Source of the DNA: Candidatus Chloroploca asiatica
GTDB taxonomy: Bacteria > Chloroflexota > Chloroflexia > Chloroflexales > Chloroflexaceae
DNA: 54,639 nucleotides
NCBI RefSeq assembly: GCF_002532075.1
Contig: NZ_LYXE01000096.1
Location: 1 to 54,639 of the forward strand
Reading direction: 5' to 3'
The translations under genes were made by a program, and so were the position numbers. Below the pieces are notes generated by a model that searched no databases, was not told the origin of the DNA, and saw only the letters and a program-made list of their open reading frames with translations. Positions 42,605-50,249 of this stretch are shown here, one piece after another; position 1 is the stretch's first letter, and each line of letters begins with the position of its first letter.

Positions 42605-43124
42605 GCGCATGCGGGGCCCCGTGGGGGCACCCCTCGCGGGTGCCCTGCCCTGCCGTCGCGGGTGCCCTGCCGTCGCGGGTGCCCTGCCCATACACCGTAC
42701 CCGGCCCGCGTTGTTGGCGGGTGCCGCCGGGCCCGTAGGGGCACCCCTCGCGGGTGCCCTGCCCTGCCCTTGCGGGTGCCCTGCCCTTGCGGGTGCCCTG
42801 CCCTTGCGGGTGCCCTGCCCATACACCGTACCCGGCCCGCGTTGTTGGCGGGTGCCACCGGGCCCGTAGGGGCACCCCTCGCGGGTGCCCTGCCCTTGCG
42901 GGTGCCCTGCCCTTGCGGGTGCCCTGCCGTCGCGGGTGCCCTGCCCCATACACCGTACCCGGCCCGCGTTGTTGGCGGGTGCCACCGGGCCCGTAGGGGC
43001 ACCCCTTGCGGGTGCCCTGCCCTGCCGTCGCGGGTGCCCTGCCCTTGCGGGTGCCCTGCCCTTGCGGGTGCCCTGCCCTTGCGGGTGCCCTGCCCTGGCA
43101 CCCGCAAGGGGTGCCCCTACTCTT
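42605..43124. repeat. GC-rich tandem repeat array with two periodicities
   Basis: The array is built from a 17-base unit GGGTGCCCTGCCCTTGC (with GTCGC variants) nested in a larger unit of about 127-131 bases. The larger unit starts with TACACCGTACCCGGCCCGCG at 42691, 42822 and 42949. It ends with CACCCGCAAGGGGTGCCC, the palindrome that also fills the MITE-like element at 32.6 kb and recurs at 54.53 kb. Long frames run through it on both strands because the unit has no stop codons; none is a gene. Confidence 0.85.
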
Positions 43125-43206
43125 TTGACGCAAAGGCGCAAAGGTTTTTGCGTAGGTGAGCTTCACCCTTCGCGTCTTCGCGTCTTCGCGTGAGCTTATT
43201 TGCAAA
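43125..43206. repeat. Left copy of an inverted repeat flanking 43.1-47.9 kb
   Basis: TTGACGCAAAGGCGCAAAGG followed by TTTTTGCGTAGGTGAGCTTC and tandem TTCGCGTC units. The reverse complement of this sequence, with one TTCGCGTC unit fewer and a few changes, occurs at 47852-47924. Confidence 0.8.
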
Positions 43207-43322
43207 GTGTTCGCTTTAGGCGACGCTCGATGTAGTACAATAGCTTGTGCTGCATCGTGTCATGGCGTGTCGTTGTGGCATCGTGGCAGAAGAAAAAGGG
43301 CGACGAACGAAAGGAGAACCGT

Positions 43323-44189
43323 ATGTCGCCGCTGATCGCAGATGACCTCAGCATCGATGAAACTATGCTCACCGTTGATGGGTTGCGGCTCCGTGTGCTG
43401 ATGGCTGGTGAAGGCCCACCTGTGCTTTTGTTGCACGGCTTTGCTGTCAATGCGGATGATTGGCGTCCAACGATTGCGCGTCTGGTCAAGGCAGGTTACC
43501 AGGCGATTGCCCCCGACTTGCTCGGCTTTGGGCGCTCTGATAAACCGGGTGGCGACGCCTATAGTCTGCACCATTATGCCGATCTGCACGCTGGCTTGCT
43601 CGATGCCCTCGGTCTTGATCAGGTTGCGCTCGTGGGCCATTCGATGGGGGGCAAACTGGCCCTCGCCACGACGATCCTCCATCCGACGCGGATCACGCGC
43701 GTGCTCATTGCCGATAGCGAGGGCTTTATGCAGATCCCTCTCTTTATGCGCAAAGGTGGTACGTTGCCCTGGCTCGGTGAAGCCATTCTGTCGCTGACCT
43801 CGCGACCGGGGCTTATTCGTATGCAACTTAATGCTGCTTTTGCCAATCCGCAACAGTATGTAACCCCTGAATTGATCGAACGAGGACGGCAAACGCTTAG
43901 CGATCCTGGTGTGCGCCAGACGATGCTCGCCCTGAGTCGCAGCTATGCCTCCACTGACCTCAAAGCGAGTGGCCTCTGGCCGCGCCTGGCCGCGATCAAA
44001 CAGCCAATCTTGATCATCTGGGGGGCCGAAGATCGCATGTTTCCCGTGAAGTATGCTCAACTCGCTCACCAGGCCCTCCCAGGTGCGCAACTGGTCGTCA
44101 TCCCCAACTGCGGCCACTTTCCGATGATCGAAGCCGACGCAGCGTTCCACGGCATGCTCCTCGGTTTTCTTGCCGGTGCTGAACGATGA
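43323..44189 (+). CDS. Alpha/beta hydrolase
   Basis: A 288-residue soluble alpha/beta-hydrolase-fold enzyme. It has the oxyanion-hole motif LLLHGFAVNADDW, nucleophile elbow GHSMGGKLAL (Ser), acid in WGAEDRMFPV (Asp) and base in NCGHFPMIE (His). This is a full catalytic triad, in the order typical of esterases, haloperoxidase-like and C-C-bond hydrolases. A cap domain lies between about residues 130 and 200. The substrate cannot be named. ATG 43323 is chosen because AAAGGAG lies six bases upstream. The gene lies inside the segment bracketed by the inverted repeats and is followed by a GC-rich hairpin. Confidence 0.9.
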   Translation: MSPLIADDLSIDETMLTVDGLRLRVLMAGEGPPVLLLHGFAVNADDWRPTIARLVKAGYQAIAPDLLGFGRSDKPGGDAYSLHHYADLHAGLLDALGLDQVALVGHSMGGKLALATTILHPTRITRVLIADSEGFMQIPLFMRKGGTLPWLGEAILSLTSRPGLIRMQLNAAFANPQQYVTPELIERGRQTLSDPGVRQTMLALSRSYASTDLKASGLWPRLAAIKQPILIIWGAEDRMFPVKYAQLAHQALPGAQLVVIPNCGHFPMIEADAAFHGMLLGFLAGAER

Positions 44190-44218
44190 GTGGGTGCCTC
44201 AGGGTGCCCTACAGAGGT

Positions 44219-44251
44219 GGCGGTGGGGCGGGTGAAGCCCGCCCCACCGCC
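44219..44251 (+). terminator. Hairpin after the hydrolase gene
   Basis: GGCGGTGGGGCGGG (44219-44232) pairs perfectly with CCCGCCCCACCGCC (44238-44251) around TGAAG. There is no T tract. Confidence 0.6.
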
Positions 44252-44517
44252 TTGCCCCATACCCTTTAGCCGGTACTTTCGTACCAACAATACCCTCTAG
44301 CAAAATACAGATAATTCGTGTATACTGTACTCAGCTTACAAAACATTCATCTCTGCGTTATCACGAATAAGCTGCGTACAGCCCTCCAGGTTCTTGCTCC
44401 TCCCCTGCTTGCAGGAGCCTGCTTTCCCTTAGAATAGCAAAAATCGAAGCGTGAAATGAGGGTTTCCCCCGGTGCCCCTGTGGTCACTGGTGATCACACG
44501 TTTGAGGAGGCATGGCA
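44252..44517. other. Leader region of the winged-helix gene
   Basis: TATACT (44321-44326) is a possible -10 box about 190 bases before the gene. The stretch from GCTCC to GGAGC near 44397-44419 can fold into a hairpin. Just before the ribosome site are two similar near-palindromes, GTGGTCAC and GTGATCAC (about 44480-44497), two bases apart; they could be operator half-sites for autoregulation. No gene is seen. Confidence 0.4.
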
Positions 44518-44901
44518 ATGGTTGATCCAATGGTTCAGGAATTACTTGAGCAGGCAGTTGACTCGCCTGTGAAACTACATCTGCTCATGATGTTTTACGA
44601 AAATCCCCGTATGGAAGCAACAGCACGCGCTATTGCCGACCGTGTCTGTCGCGATATGTGGAGTGTTTCGCAAGCGTTGAGCGAGATGGCACACGATGGA
44701 ATTATGTTGATTTCCGCAGTCTCGAATGGCGAACCGGTCTATCGTTACGAACCGGCACAGGAACGGCTTGAGTCGATCGAGCGCCTTGTCTCACGGTACG
44801 ATGACCCGATGGAACGTGATCTGCTTCACCATTCGATTCGTGATCTTGCTGCCTATGCGATCTTTCGTCATACCAATGTCTGGGAGACACAGGTCGCCTA
44901 A
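44518..44901 (+). CDS. Winged-helix-like regulator (127 aa)
   Basis: A small protein whose N-terminal 80 residues read as a winged helix-turn-helix (SPVKLHLLMMFYENPRMEA, ATARAIADRVCRDMWSVSQA, LSEMAHDGIMLISAVSNGEP, YRYEP). A helical C-terminal tail (ERLVSRYDDPMERDLLHHSI) may mediate dimerisation. ATG 44518 is preferred, because AGGAGG ends seven bases upstream; ATG 44512 is only one base from that site. The long structured leader and a textbook terminator make it a single-gene unit. I do not recognise a named family. Confidence 0.7.
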   Translation: MVDPMVQELLEQAVDSPVKLHLLMMFYENPRMEATARAIADRVCRDMWSVSQALSEMAHDGIMLISAVSNGEPVYRYEPAQERLESIERLVSRYDDPMERDLLHHSIRDLAAYAIFRHTNVWETQVA

Positions 44902-44930
44902 TTTGCGGTAATAATCCGGCAATGGTTGGT

Positions 44931-44961
44931 CCCTCTGGCCCTTATGCCAGAGGGTTTTTTT
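44931..44961 (+). terminator. Intrinsic terminator with T tract
   Basis: CCCTCTGGC (44931-44939) pairs with GCCAGAGGG (44946-44954) and is followed by seven T. It is the clearest intrinsic terminator in the window and lies 30 bases after the winged-helix gene. Confidence 0.9.
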
Positions 44962-45023
44962 GTGCGCTCCCTCTGGCCTGCAGGATGGGTTTGATCTTCT
45001 TAACACCGTTCTAACAAAAAAAC

Positions 45024-45054
45024 CTTGACAATGATTCTATCAAGTTTGTACAAT
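45024..45054 (+). promoter_or_regulatory. dnaJ-hspR promoter overlapped by a HAIR-like operator
   Basis: TTGACA (45025-45030), an 18-base spacer and TACAAT (45049-45054) form a strong promoter. CTTGACA-N7-TATCAAG (45024-45044) matches the outer five bases on each side of the HAIR consensus CTTGAGT-N7-ACTCAAG bound by HspR, and it covers the -35 box. Because hspR is the second gene of this operon, the arrangement predicts negative autoregulation that is relieved on heat shock. Confidence 0.7.
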
Positions 45055-45089
45055 ACGTGTGGATGTAAGACCAAAGAAAAAGGCAAACA

Positions 45090-45968
45090 ATGAAAGATTA
45101 CTATCAAGTCCTCGGCTTGAATCGTAGCGCCTCTGAGCAAGAGATCAAACAGGCGTATCGTAAATTGGCCCGTACCTATCACCCCGATATCAACCCTGGG
45201 GATAAACAGGCCGAGACCCGTTTCAAAGAAATAAATGAAGCGTATGAGGTGCTCTCCGATGCCGAAAAGCGTGAGAAATATGATCGCTTTGGCAGCGACT
45301 GGCGCCGCTACGAGCAAGCCGGCGGCCCTGGGCCTGATGTTAGCGGTACCGATTTTGCCGATATTTTTGAGACGCTGTTTGGTGGCGGCACAGGGCGACG
45401 TGCCGGTAACTCGGGCTTCAATGTCCGGATGAATGGTCATGATATTGACCAAGAAGTCGAATTGACCCTCGAAGAGGCGTTCAGTGGTACGCAACGTAGT
45501 GTGCAGTTCTCGCATGCCAACGGAACCCCGCGCACAGTGACGGTTAAAATTCCTGCCGGGGTGGATACCGGCAATCGCGTGCGTGTCCCCGGTGAAGGCG
45601 CCCCGGGTTTGAACGGTGGCAATCGTGGCGATCTCTATATGGTCGTCAAGGTGCAGCCGCATCCGCGCTATGAGCGTCGTGGTGATGATCTTCATATCAC
45701 CGTGAAAGCCGATCTCTATACGTTGATACTTGGCGGTCAGGTGGCTGTCCCAACGCTGACGGGCAAAACGCTTAATCTGACTATTCCCGAGCAGACCCAG
45801 AATGGGCGTGTCTTTCGCCTCGGGGGGCAGGGCATGCCAACGATGCGCTCGGAGCGTCGTGGCAATCTCTATGTCACGGTCAGCGCCGAGTTGCCAACCA
45901 ATTTGACTGCCAGTGAGCGAGAACTTTTCGTGCAATTGCGCCAGCTTCGGGAGGTAGCTGCATCATGA
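45090..45968 (+). CDS. dnaJ: DnaJ/CbpA-type co-chaperone (no zinc finger)
   Basis: A 292-residue J-domain protein. Residues 1-70 form the J domain with the essential HPD ([12 protein letters not shown]) that stimulates DnaK ATPase. A short Gly-containing linker leads directly to two C-terminal substrate-binding beta domains ([59 protein letters not shown]). The CxxCxGxG zinc-finger repeats of type I DnaJ are absent, so it is a type II, CbpA-like protein. The stop overlaps the hspR start (ATGA). Expression should rise on heat shock through the HAIR-like site upstream. Confidence 0.93.
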   Translation: MKDYYQVLGLNRSASEQEIKQAYRKLARTYHPDINPGDKQAETRFKEINEAYEVLSDAEKREKYDRFGSDWRRYEQAGGPGPDVSGTDFADIFETLFGGGTGRRAGNSGFNVRMNGHDIDQEVELTLEEAFSGTQRSVQFSHANGTPRTVTVKIPAGVDTGNRVRVPGEGAPGLNGGNRGDLYMVVKVQPHPRYERRGDDLHITVKADLYTLILGGQVAVPTLTGKTLNLTIPEQTQNGRVFRLGGQGMPTMRSERRGNLYVTVSAELPTNLTASERELFVQLRQLREVAAS

Positions 45969-46273
45969 GCAGTGAGTTGAGGCGGGTGCAACCAACCTAT
46001 ACCATTCGGGTCGCTGCCGAGTTGACTGGTTTGCACGAGCAGAGTTTGCGGATGTACGAGCGTCGTGGCTTGATCAGTCCGGCTCGTAGCAAGGGCAATA
46101 TTCGCCTCTTCAGTGATCGCGATATCGAACAGATCCGTTTTATCAAGCGCCTCGTTGATGACCTCGGCGTCAATCTGGCCGGGGTCGAAGTCATTATTCA
46201 GTTGCGCCGTCAACTCCTCGATGCTCATCACGAGGTGCTGACCCTCCGCGAAGAACTCAGTAGGTGTCAGTAA
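45965..46273 (+). CDS. hspR: HspR, MerR-family heat-shock repressor
   Basis: A 102-residue MerR-type regulator: an N-terminal winged helix-turn-helix ([40 protein letters not shown]) followed by a short coiled coil ([18 protein letters not shown]). The sequence [12 protein letters not shown] with the KGNIRLFS wing is characteristic of HspR, which represses chaperone operons from HAIR sites with DnaK as co-repressor. Here it is translationally coupled to dnaJ. No dnaK or grpE is in the window. Confidence 0.88.
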   Translation: MSSELRRVQPTYTIRVAAELTGLHEQSLRMYERRGLISPARSKGNIRLFSDRDIEQIRFIKRLVDDLGVNLAGVEVIIQLRRQLLDAHHEVLTLREELSRCQ

Positions 46274-46284
46274 GTTCCTTTTTA

Positions 46285-46293
46285 TGCTACACT
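46285..46293 (+). promoter_or_regulatory. Possible extended -10 promoter of glnA
   Basis: TGCTACACT fits the extended -10 pattern seen elsewhere in the window and lies about 130 bases before glnA. It precedes the hairpin at 46313-46355, so that hairpin would sit in the glnA leader. Confidence 0.35.
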
Positions 46294-46312
46294 ACGCATC
46301 GGAACATCTCGA

Positions 46313-46355
46313 TGCCGTTGGGGGTTGGACGCCACACGGCCAACCCCCAACGGCA
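46313..46355 (+). terminator. 16-bp perfect hairpin between hspR and glnA
   Basis: TGCCGTTGGGGGTTGG (46313-46328) pairs perfectly with CCAACCCCCAACGGCA (46340-46355). It is either the terminator of the dnaJ-hspR operon or, if the promoter at 46285 is used, a leader structure of glnA. The similar core CGTTGGGGG occurs in the hairpin at 49349. Confidence 0.65.
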
Positions 46356-46416
46356 CGCTCCGCCTGTGGTGCGAGCATTAACGCCGACGGCATACGTCCT
46401 GTAAGACGAGGAACCC

Positions 46417-47841
46417 ATGCATACCCCACTCCGCGATTTCCTGGAAATTCCGTATGATGAACTCGAGGAACTTAATCTTGAGGTGAAGCGCAAGCGTATG
46501 GCGCGAATGCCCTTTGATGAGCTTCGCGAAGAGCGCATTCGCTATCTGACTGATGAGAAACGGATCAAGGCCGTGACGGTCTGCTTTGCCGATCTCGAAG
46601 GTCGCTTGCATATGCTCGACTACGATAAGAAGTTTCTCCTCTCCTCTTCGGATAATCTTACCTTCGATGGTTCGTCGATTCGTGGCTTTTCACGTCAGGC
46701 CGAGAGTGACCTGCGCCTGGCCGTTGATTGGCCCGCCTTTTACTGGCTCCCTGCTGATGTCTTTGGGCCAGGCAAGGTGCTCGTCTTTGGTGATGTGTTA
46801 GAACCCAATGGGACGCCCTATAGTGCCGATATGCGGGCTCGCCTCAAGGCTTTTACCAGCGATCTCTATGCCCGTGAGGGGTTGATCTGCAATGTCGCCA
46901 ATGAGATCGAGGGCTTTCTCTTCAAGGGGCGCAATGCCGAGCAGCGCTTCCGCGAGACGGATCGCTTTGAGTTTGTTAGCCCTGGGGGTTATTATCATAC
47001 GCTGCCCAATGATCCGTTACGCCTCTTTATTGATAGTGCCGCCGAGGTGCAGCGGGCGATGGGCTTTGATAATGAAAAAGACCATCCTGAGGTGGCCCCT
47101 TCCCAGTTCGAGATGAACTATTCGTATGCCGAGGCCACGATTGCCGCTGATCAGGTGCTCTTGTACAAGCTCATCTGCCGCCAACTTGCCGATCGCCTCG
47201 ACATGACGGCAAGTTTTCTGCCCAAGCCAGTCACTGGCGTGAATGGCAGTGGCATGCATACCAACCTTTCTGTGAGCCAGGCTGATACCAACCTCTTTTA
47301 TGACGCCGATGGGCGCCACGACCTCTCTACCTTCGGCTGGCGGTTTGTCGAGCACATCCTCGAAGCGGCTCAGGATCTCTGTCTGATCTTGAACCCCAGT
47401 GTCAATGCCTATCGTCGCCTTGATCCTCACTACGAGGCCCCAAATCAGGTCAAGACCTCGGCGATTGACCGGAGCTCGATGATCCGCATTCCGATCTGTA
47501 ATCCTCGCTCAGCTCGGATCGAAGTTCGCTCAATGTCTCCCGATGCCAATCCGTACATGGCGATCTATGCGTTGCTCCGTACCGGCTTGTATGGCAGTAG
47601 TCGTGCCTCGACCCCCTTCACCAACGAGTTTTTGCCAGCCAATATCTATGACGCTCTCGAGCGCTTCCGGGTGAGCACGTATATGTCTGACCTGCTGGGC
47701 GAAGCGGCCAAAGCCCGCTACCTCGAGGAAAAACTGGCCTCGGCTGAGCGCTGCCCGCGCCTCCTTGGCAACGTCATCAAACGCGCCGAGGTGCAGTTCC
47801 ATCACGAAGTAACCAACCAACAACTCTGGAGTCTCTTTTAA
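46417..47841 (+). CDS. glnA: Glutamine synthetase, type I
   Basis: It makes glutamine from glutamate, ammonia and ATP in the cytoplasm, probably as a dodecamer. The 474-residue protein contains the beta-Grasp signature FDGSSIRGF, the metal/glutamate-binding EIEGFLF and NYSYAEATIAADQ, the ATP-binding KPVTGVNGSGMHTNLS, NPSVNAYRRLDP, and RSSMIRIPICNPRSARIEVR. About 40 extra residues precede the usual beginning (MHTPLRDFLEIPYDELEELN). The adenylylation site Tyr context NLYDLPP of the GSI-beta group is not found, which suggests regulation by other means. GAGGA lies seven bases before ATG 46417. The gene stands alone inside the inverted-repeat-bracketed segment. Confidence 0.93.
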   Translation: MHTPLRDFLEIPYDELEELNLEVKRKRMARMPFDELREERIRYLTDEKRIKAVTVCFADLEGRLHMLDYDKKFLLSSSDNLTFDGSSIRGFSRQAESDLRLAVDWPAFYWLPADVFGPGKVLVFGDVLEPNGTPYSADMRARLKAFTSDLYAREGLICNVANEIEGFLFKGRNAEQRFRETDRFEFVSPGGYYHTLPNDPLRLFIDSAAEVQRAMGFDNEKDHPEVAPSQFEMNYSYAEATIAADQVLLYKLICRQLADRLDMTASFLPKPVTGVNGSGMHTNLSVSQADTNLFYDADGRHDLSTFGWRFVEHILEAAQDLCLILNPSVNAYRRLDPHYEAPNQVKTSAIDRSSMIRIPICNPRSARIEVRSMSPDANPYMAIYALLRTGLYGSSRASTPFTNEFLPANIYDALERFRVSTYMSDLLGEAAKARYLEEKLASAERCPRLLGNVIKRAEVQFHHEVTNQQLWSLF

Positions 47842-47851
47842 GCCCGATACT

Positions 47852-47924
47852 TTTCAAATAAGCTCACGCGAAGACGCGAAGGGTTACGCTCACCTACGCA
47901 AAAACCTTTGCGCCTTTGCGTCAA
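47852..47924. repeat. Right copy of the inverted repeat flanking 43.1-47.9 kb
   Basis: TTTCAAATAAGCTCACGCGA through CCTTTGCGCCTTTGCGTCAA is the reverse complement, with small changes, of 43125-43206. It lies between the convergent glnA and lipid-kinase genes. Confidence 0.8.
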
Positions 47925-47938
47925 TATAGGTCAACCGT

Positions 47939-49321
47939 TTACGGCACGATCACGCGCACGGCCCCCGGCAAGACGCGCGCCGTAAACGGTGTTTCCCCCC
48001 AGACTTCGCCGTCGCCAATGAGCGTTTCGCTTGGCTCGGTTGTCACCGTTACTTCGCGAGCCTGCCAGTGACGTACCATTTTGTTGTGCTCGGCTGCTTC
48101 ATCTGTCGAGACGCTTTGGCGCAAGAGCGAGAGGTAGTTCAGGTTTTGCACGATGACCAGATCAAGCAACCCGTCGCTGATGCTGATCCGCGAGAGCAAG
48201 GGCAACCCGGCGATGCCGATGTTGCCCGAGTTGGCAACCATGCACGTATACCCCTCGGTTTCGACTTCTTCGCCGTCAATCACCAGCTTGTAGCGTACTA
48301 GTTCCAAATCCTGTTGGATTGCCGTCAGTGCATACGCGAGCTTGCCGAGCCGCTCTTTTGACTCACGCGTTGTCTCTTTGACATAACGCGCTTCGTAGCC
48401 TGTTGCGACACGCAACGCGAAACGATGCTCGCCAACCTCGCCCATATCAATGTCGCGGACAGGAATCTCGTCACGGGTCAAGAGCGCAGCCGCCGTTTCG
48501 ATATTGTTTTCGATCCCGAGTTCGATCGACATTACGTTGCCTGTGCCCCCAGGAATGATCGCCAGCGGCACGCCGGTGCCCGTCAGACCACTGGCCGCCT
48601 CCATGACGGCCCCGTCGCCGCCGTAGATCATCACGACATCGTAACCATCAAGCGCGGCATGAGCGGCTATTCGTTGCGCATCACCGCTGCGATGGGTCAG
48701 GGCGATGTCCCAGGTGAAAGGCGCCTCCTTCAAGATGCGGTTGAGGGGGCGCAGGATGGGGCGTTCGACGCCCGACGCGGGGTTGACAATTACCTTGACT
48801 CGTTTCAGCGCGGTGCCATCAAGGGTTGTCAATGGGGTTTGAATTGATTCACTCAAGGTGTTTAGGAGATCATCGGGCAGGTTGGTCTGCAGAAACGTCG
48901 CCCCAACGAGAAATGGTTGTAACTGGCTGAGCAGTTCTTCCGCATTGGCGGCTTTCCCAACCACAAACAGCGCCGACATTCCGGGTTCGATCGCATCGTT
49001 GAACTGCCGTATCCGTCGCGCCAGTTGTTTGCGTGACATAAACCGGTTGGCGAGCAGTCCCCCGGCGGCCATGCCGACAATTGGCAGCGAAGCCAGGGCG
49101 CCTACCAGCAATCCCAGGCCAACCCCGGTTGCCGTCGAACCAATCTGGGGCAAGGTTTCATCGAGGCCGTGCATCCGCCGGAGTGTCCCGTCTTCATCGC
49201 GCACCAGTACGACAACCTCATCAAGCTCGACAAGCTTGTCCTTCTCGAACTGACGCAACGAGTCCAGCACTCGTCCGGCTTGATGTTTATCCTGAAAGGC
49301 AATCGCGGTGAGATGGCTCAT
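47939..49321 (-). CDS. DUF1269-like domain fused to diacylglycerol kinase catalytic domain
   Basis: A 460-residue fusion. Residues 1-165 resemble DUF1269 proteins: a small beta-alpha domain (HLTAIAFQDKHQAGRVLDSL, VELDEVVVLVRDEDG) with a Gly-rich hydrophobic stretch (GVGLGLLVGALASLPIVGMA) that could insert into or lie on the membrane. Residues about 170-460 form a YegS/BmrU-type lipid kinase with nucleotide-binding motifs IYGGDGAVMEAASGL and IPGGTGNVMSIEL. The kinase domain phosphorylates diacylglycerol or a similar lipid with ATP. AAGGAAGG lies about nine bases before ATG 49321. I do not know this fusion as a common one. It follows two same-strand genes that also have membrane-related features. 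Confidence 0.83.
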   Translation of the reverse strand: MSHLTAIAFQDKHQAGRVLDSLRQFEKDKLVELDEVVVLVRDEDGTLRRMHGLDETLPQIGSTATGVGLGLLVGALASLPIVGMAAGGLLANRFMSRKQLARRIRQFNDAIEPGMSALFVVGKAANAEELLSQLQPFLVGATFLQTNLPDDLLNTLSESIQTPLTTLDGTALKRVKVIVNPASGVERPILRPLNRILKEAPFTWDIALTHRSGDAQRIAAHAALDGYDVVMIYGGDGAVMEAASGLTGTGVPLAIIPGGTGNVMSIELGIENNIETAAALLTRDEIPVRDIDMGEVGEHRFALRVATGYEARYVKETTRESKERLGKLAYALTAIQQDLELVRYKLVIDGEEVETEGYTCMVANSGNIGIAGLPLLSRISISDGLLDLVIVQNLNYLSLLRQSVSTDEAAEHNKMVRHWQAREVTVTTEPSETLIGDGEVWGETPFTARVLPGAVRVIVP

Positions 49322-49348
49322 CTAAGGTTTCCTTCCTTCAGAACCGTG

Positions 49349-49383
49349 CGTTGGGGGAACTGCTCACAGCAGTTCCCCCAACG
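49349..49383 (-). terminator. 16-bp perfect hairpin between the DUF6325-like and kinase genes
   Basis: CGTTGGGGGAACTGCT (49349-49364) pairs perfectly with AGCAGTTCCCCCAACG (49368-49383) around CAC. It lies upstream of the lipid-kinase ribosome site, so it would separate the kinase gene from, or attenuate, transcription coming from the genes upstream. Confidence 0.65.
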
Positions 49384-49393
49384 GCACAAAAAA

Positions 49394-50221
49394 CTACCAC
49401 TCAGCCGCCAATTCAGTCGCCGCCGTATCCGCCGCCTCAAGCGCTTCATCGAGAGCCGCTTCGGTAATCAGTTCGGCTGCCACCAGGGTCTCAATCGCCT
49501 CGGGGGCGTCAGATTCTTCGAGCAGGCCAGCCACAACCAGCGCTCGCACGGCCTCGGCGGCAATGGCGGTGCGGAAGGCTTCCACCCCCACCATCGTTGC
49601 GGTGGCCTGATTGATCGCTGCTTGCTCCAATTCCTCAGCGGCCGCCACGGTGCTCAGGGCATCAAGCATCGCAGCCCCGCGGAGCGCTTCAGCCCGCTCG
49701 ATGCTCACTTCGGCTTCAACGATGGCGTGCATTTCGCGCCCGACGGCCAGCAGCGCATCACGTGTCAGGAAACCCTGGGCAACCAGGTAGCCATCGGCCC
49801 CCTTGATCGCCGCACTCAGGCCCATGGCCCACGTATGCTCTACCATCAGCCACGCCGCAGCTTTGCCCGGCGGGATGGTCGCTGCCGCCTCACGGATCTC
49901 GGCGATTCCCATCCCCTGGCCTGGGGCCTCACCAACGATATCCGCGAGCAATTCCCCTGCCAGCGCTTCTTCTTCTTCACTCAAAGCAAGCCCGAGCATG
50001 TGCCCGAGCAGTGCGCCAAATTCAGCCTCTTCGTGGGCGAGCATATCGCTCATCTGGAGGCTATGGGTCGATCCATCATGTTCTTTCAAGATAAAAAGCA
50101 GATCAATGATCCGAATGAGACCATGCCCGCGCAGGTGATCGAGTTCTTCCTGGATCTGGCCTTTGAATTTTTCAATACTCTCAAACTCGAAGGCGAGCAC
50201 CTGAATTGGTCCAATCTTCAT
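49394..50221 (-). CDS. DUF6325-like protein with Ala/Glu-rich helical C-terminus
   Basis: A 275-residue protein. The N-terminal 100 residues (KIGPIQVLAFEFESIEKFKG, LIRIIDLLFILKEHDGSTHS) resemble the DUF6325/DUF1269-type beta-alpha domain, the same kind of module that begins the lipid kinase next door. The rest is Ala/Glu-rich and helical, with two SHOCT-like repeats at the end (VRALVVAGLLEESDAPEA, IETLVAAELITEAALDEAL). Membrane association through the Gly/Ala-rich middle is possible. No enzyme motif is seen. ATG 50221 is supported by GAGGAG nine bases upstream. Confidence 0.65.
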   Translation of the reverse strand: MKIGPIQVLAFEFESIEKFKGQIQEELDHLRGHGLIRIIDLLFILKEHDGSTHSLQMSDMLAHEEAEFGALLGHMLGLALSEEEEALAGELLADIVGEAPGQGMGIAEIREAAATIPPGKAAAWLMVEHTWAMGLSAAIKGADGYLVAQGFLTRDALLAVGREMHAIVEAEVSIERAEALRGAAMLDALSTVAAAEELEQAAINQATATMVGVEAFRTAIAAEAVRALVVAGLLEESDAPEAIETLVAAELITEAALDEALEAADTAATELAAEW

Positions 50222-50249
50222 ACGTGTGTCTCCTCTTGCTGTTTCAGGG

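Noticed and set aside
42558-43205. Several long frames on both strands with repeats such as GCPALAGALP
   Set aside because: They are translations of a tandem DNA repeat without stop codons and are open in several frames at once, with no ribosome sites.
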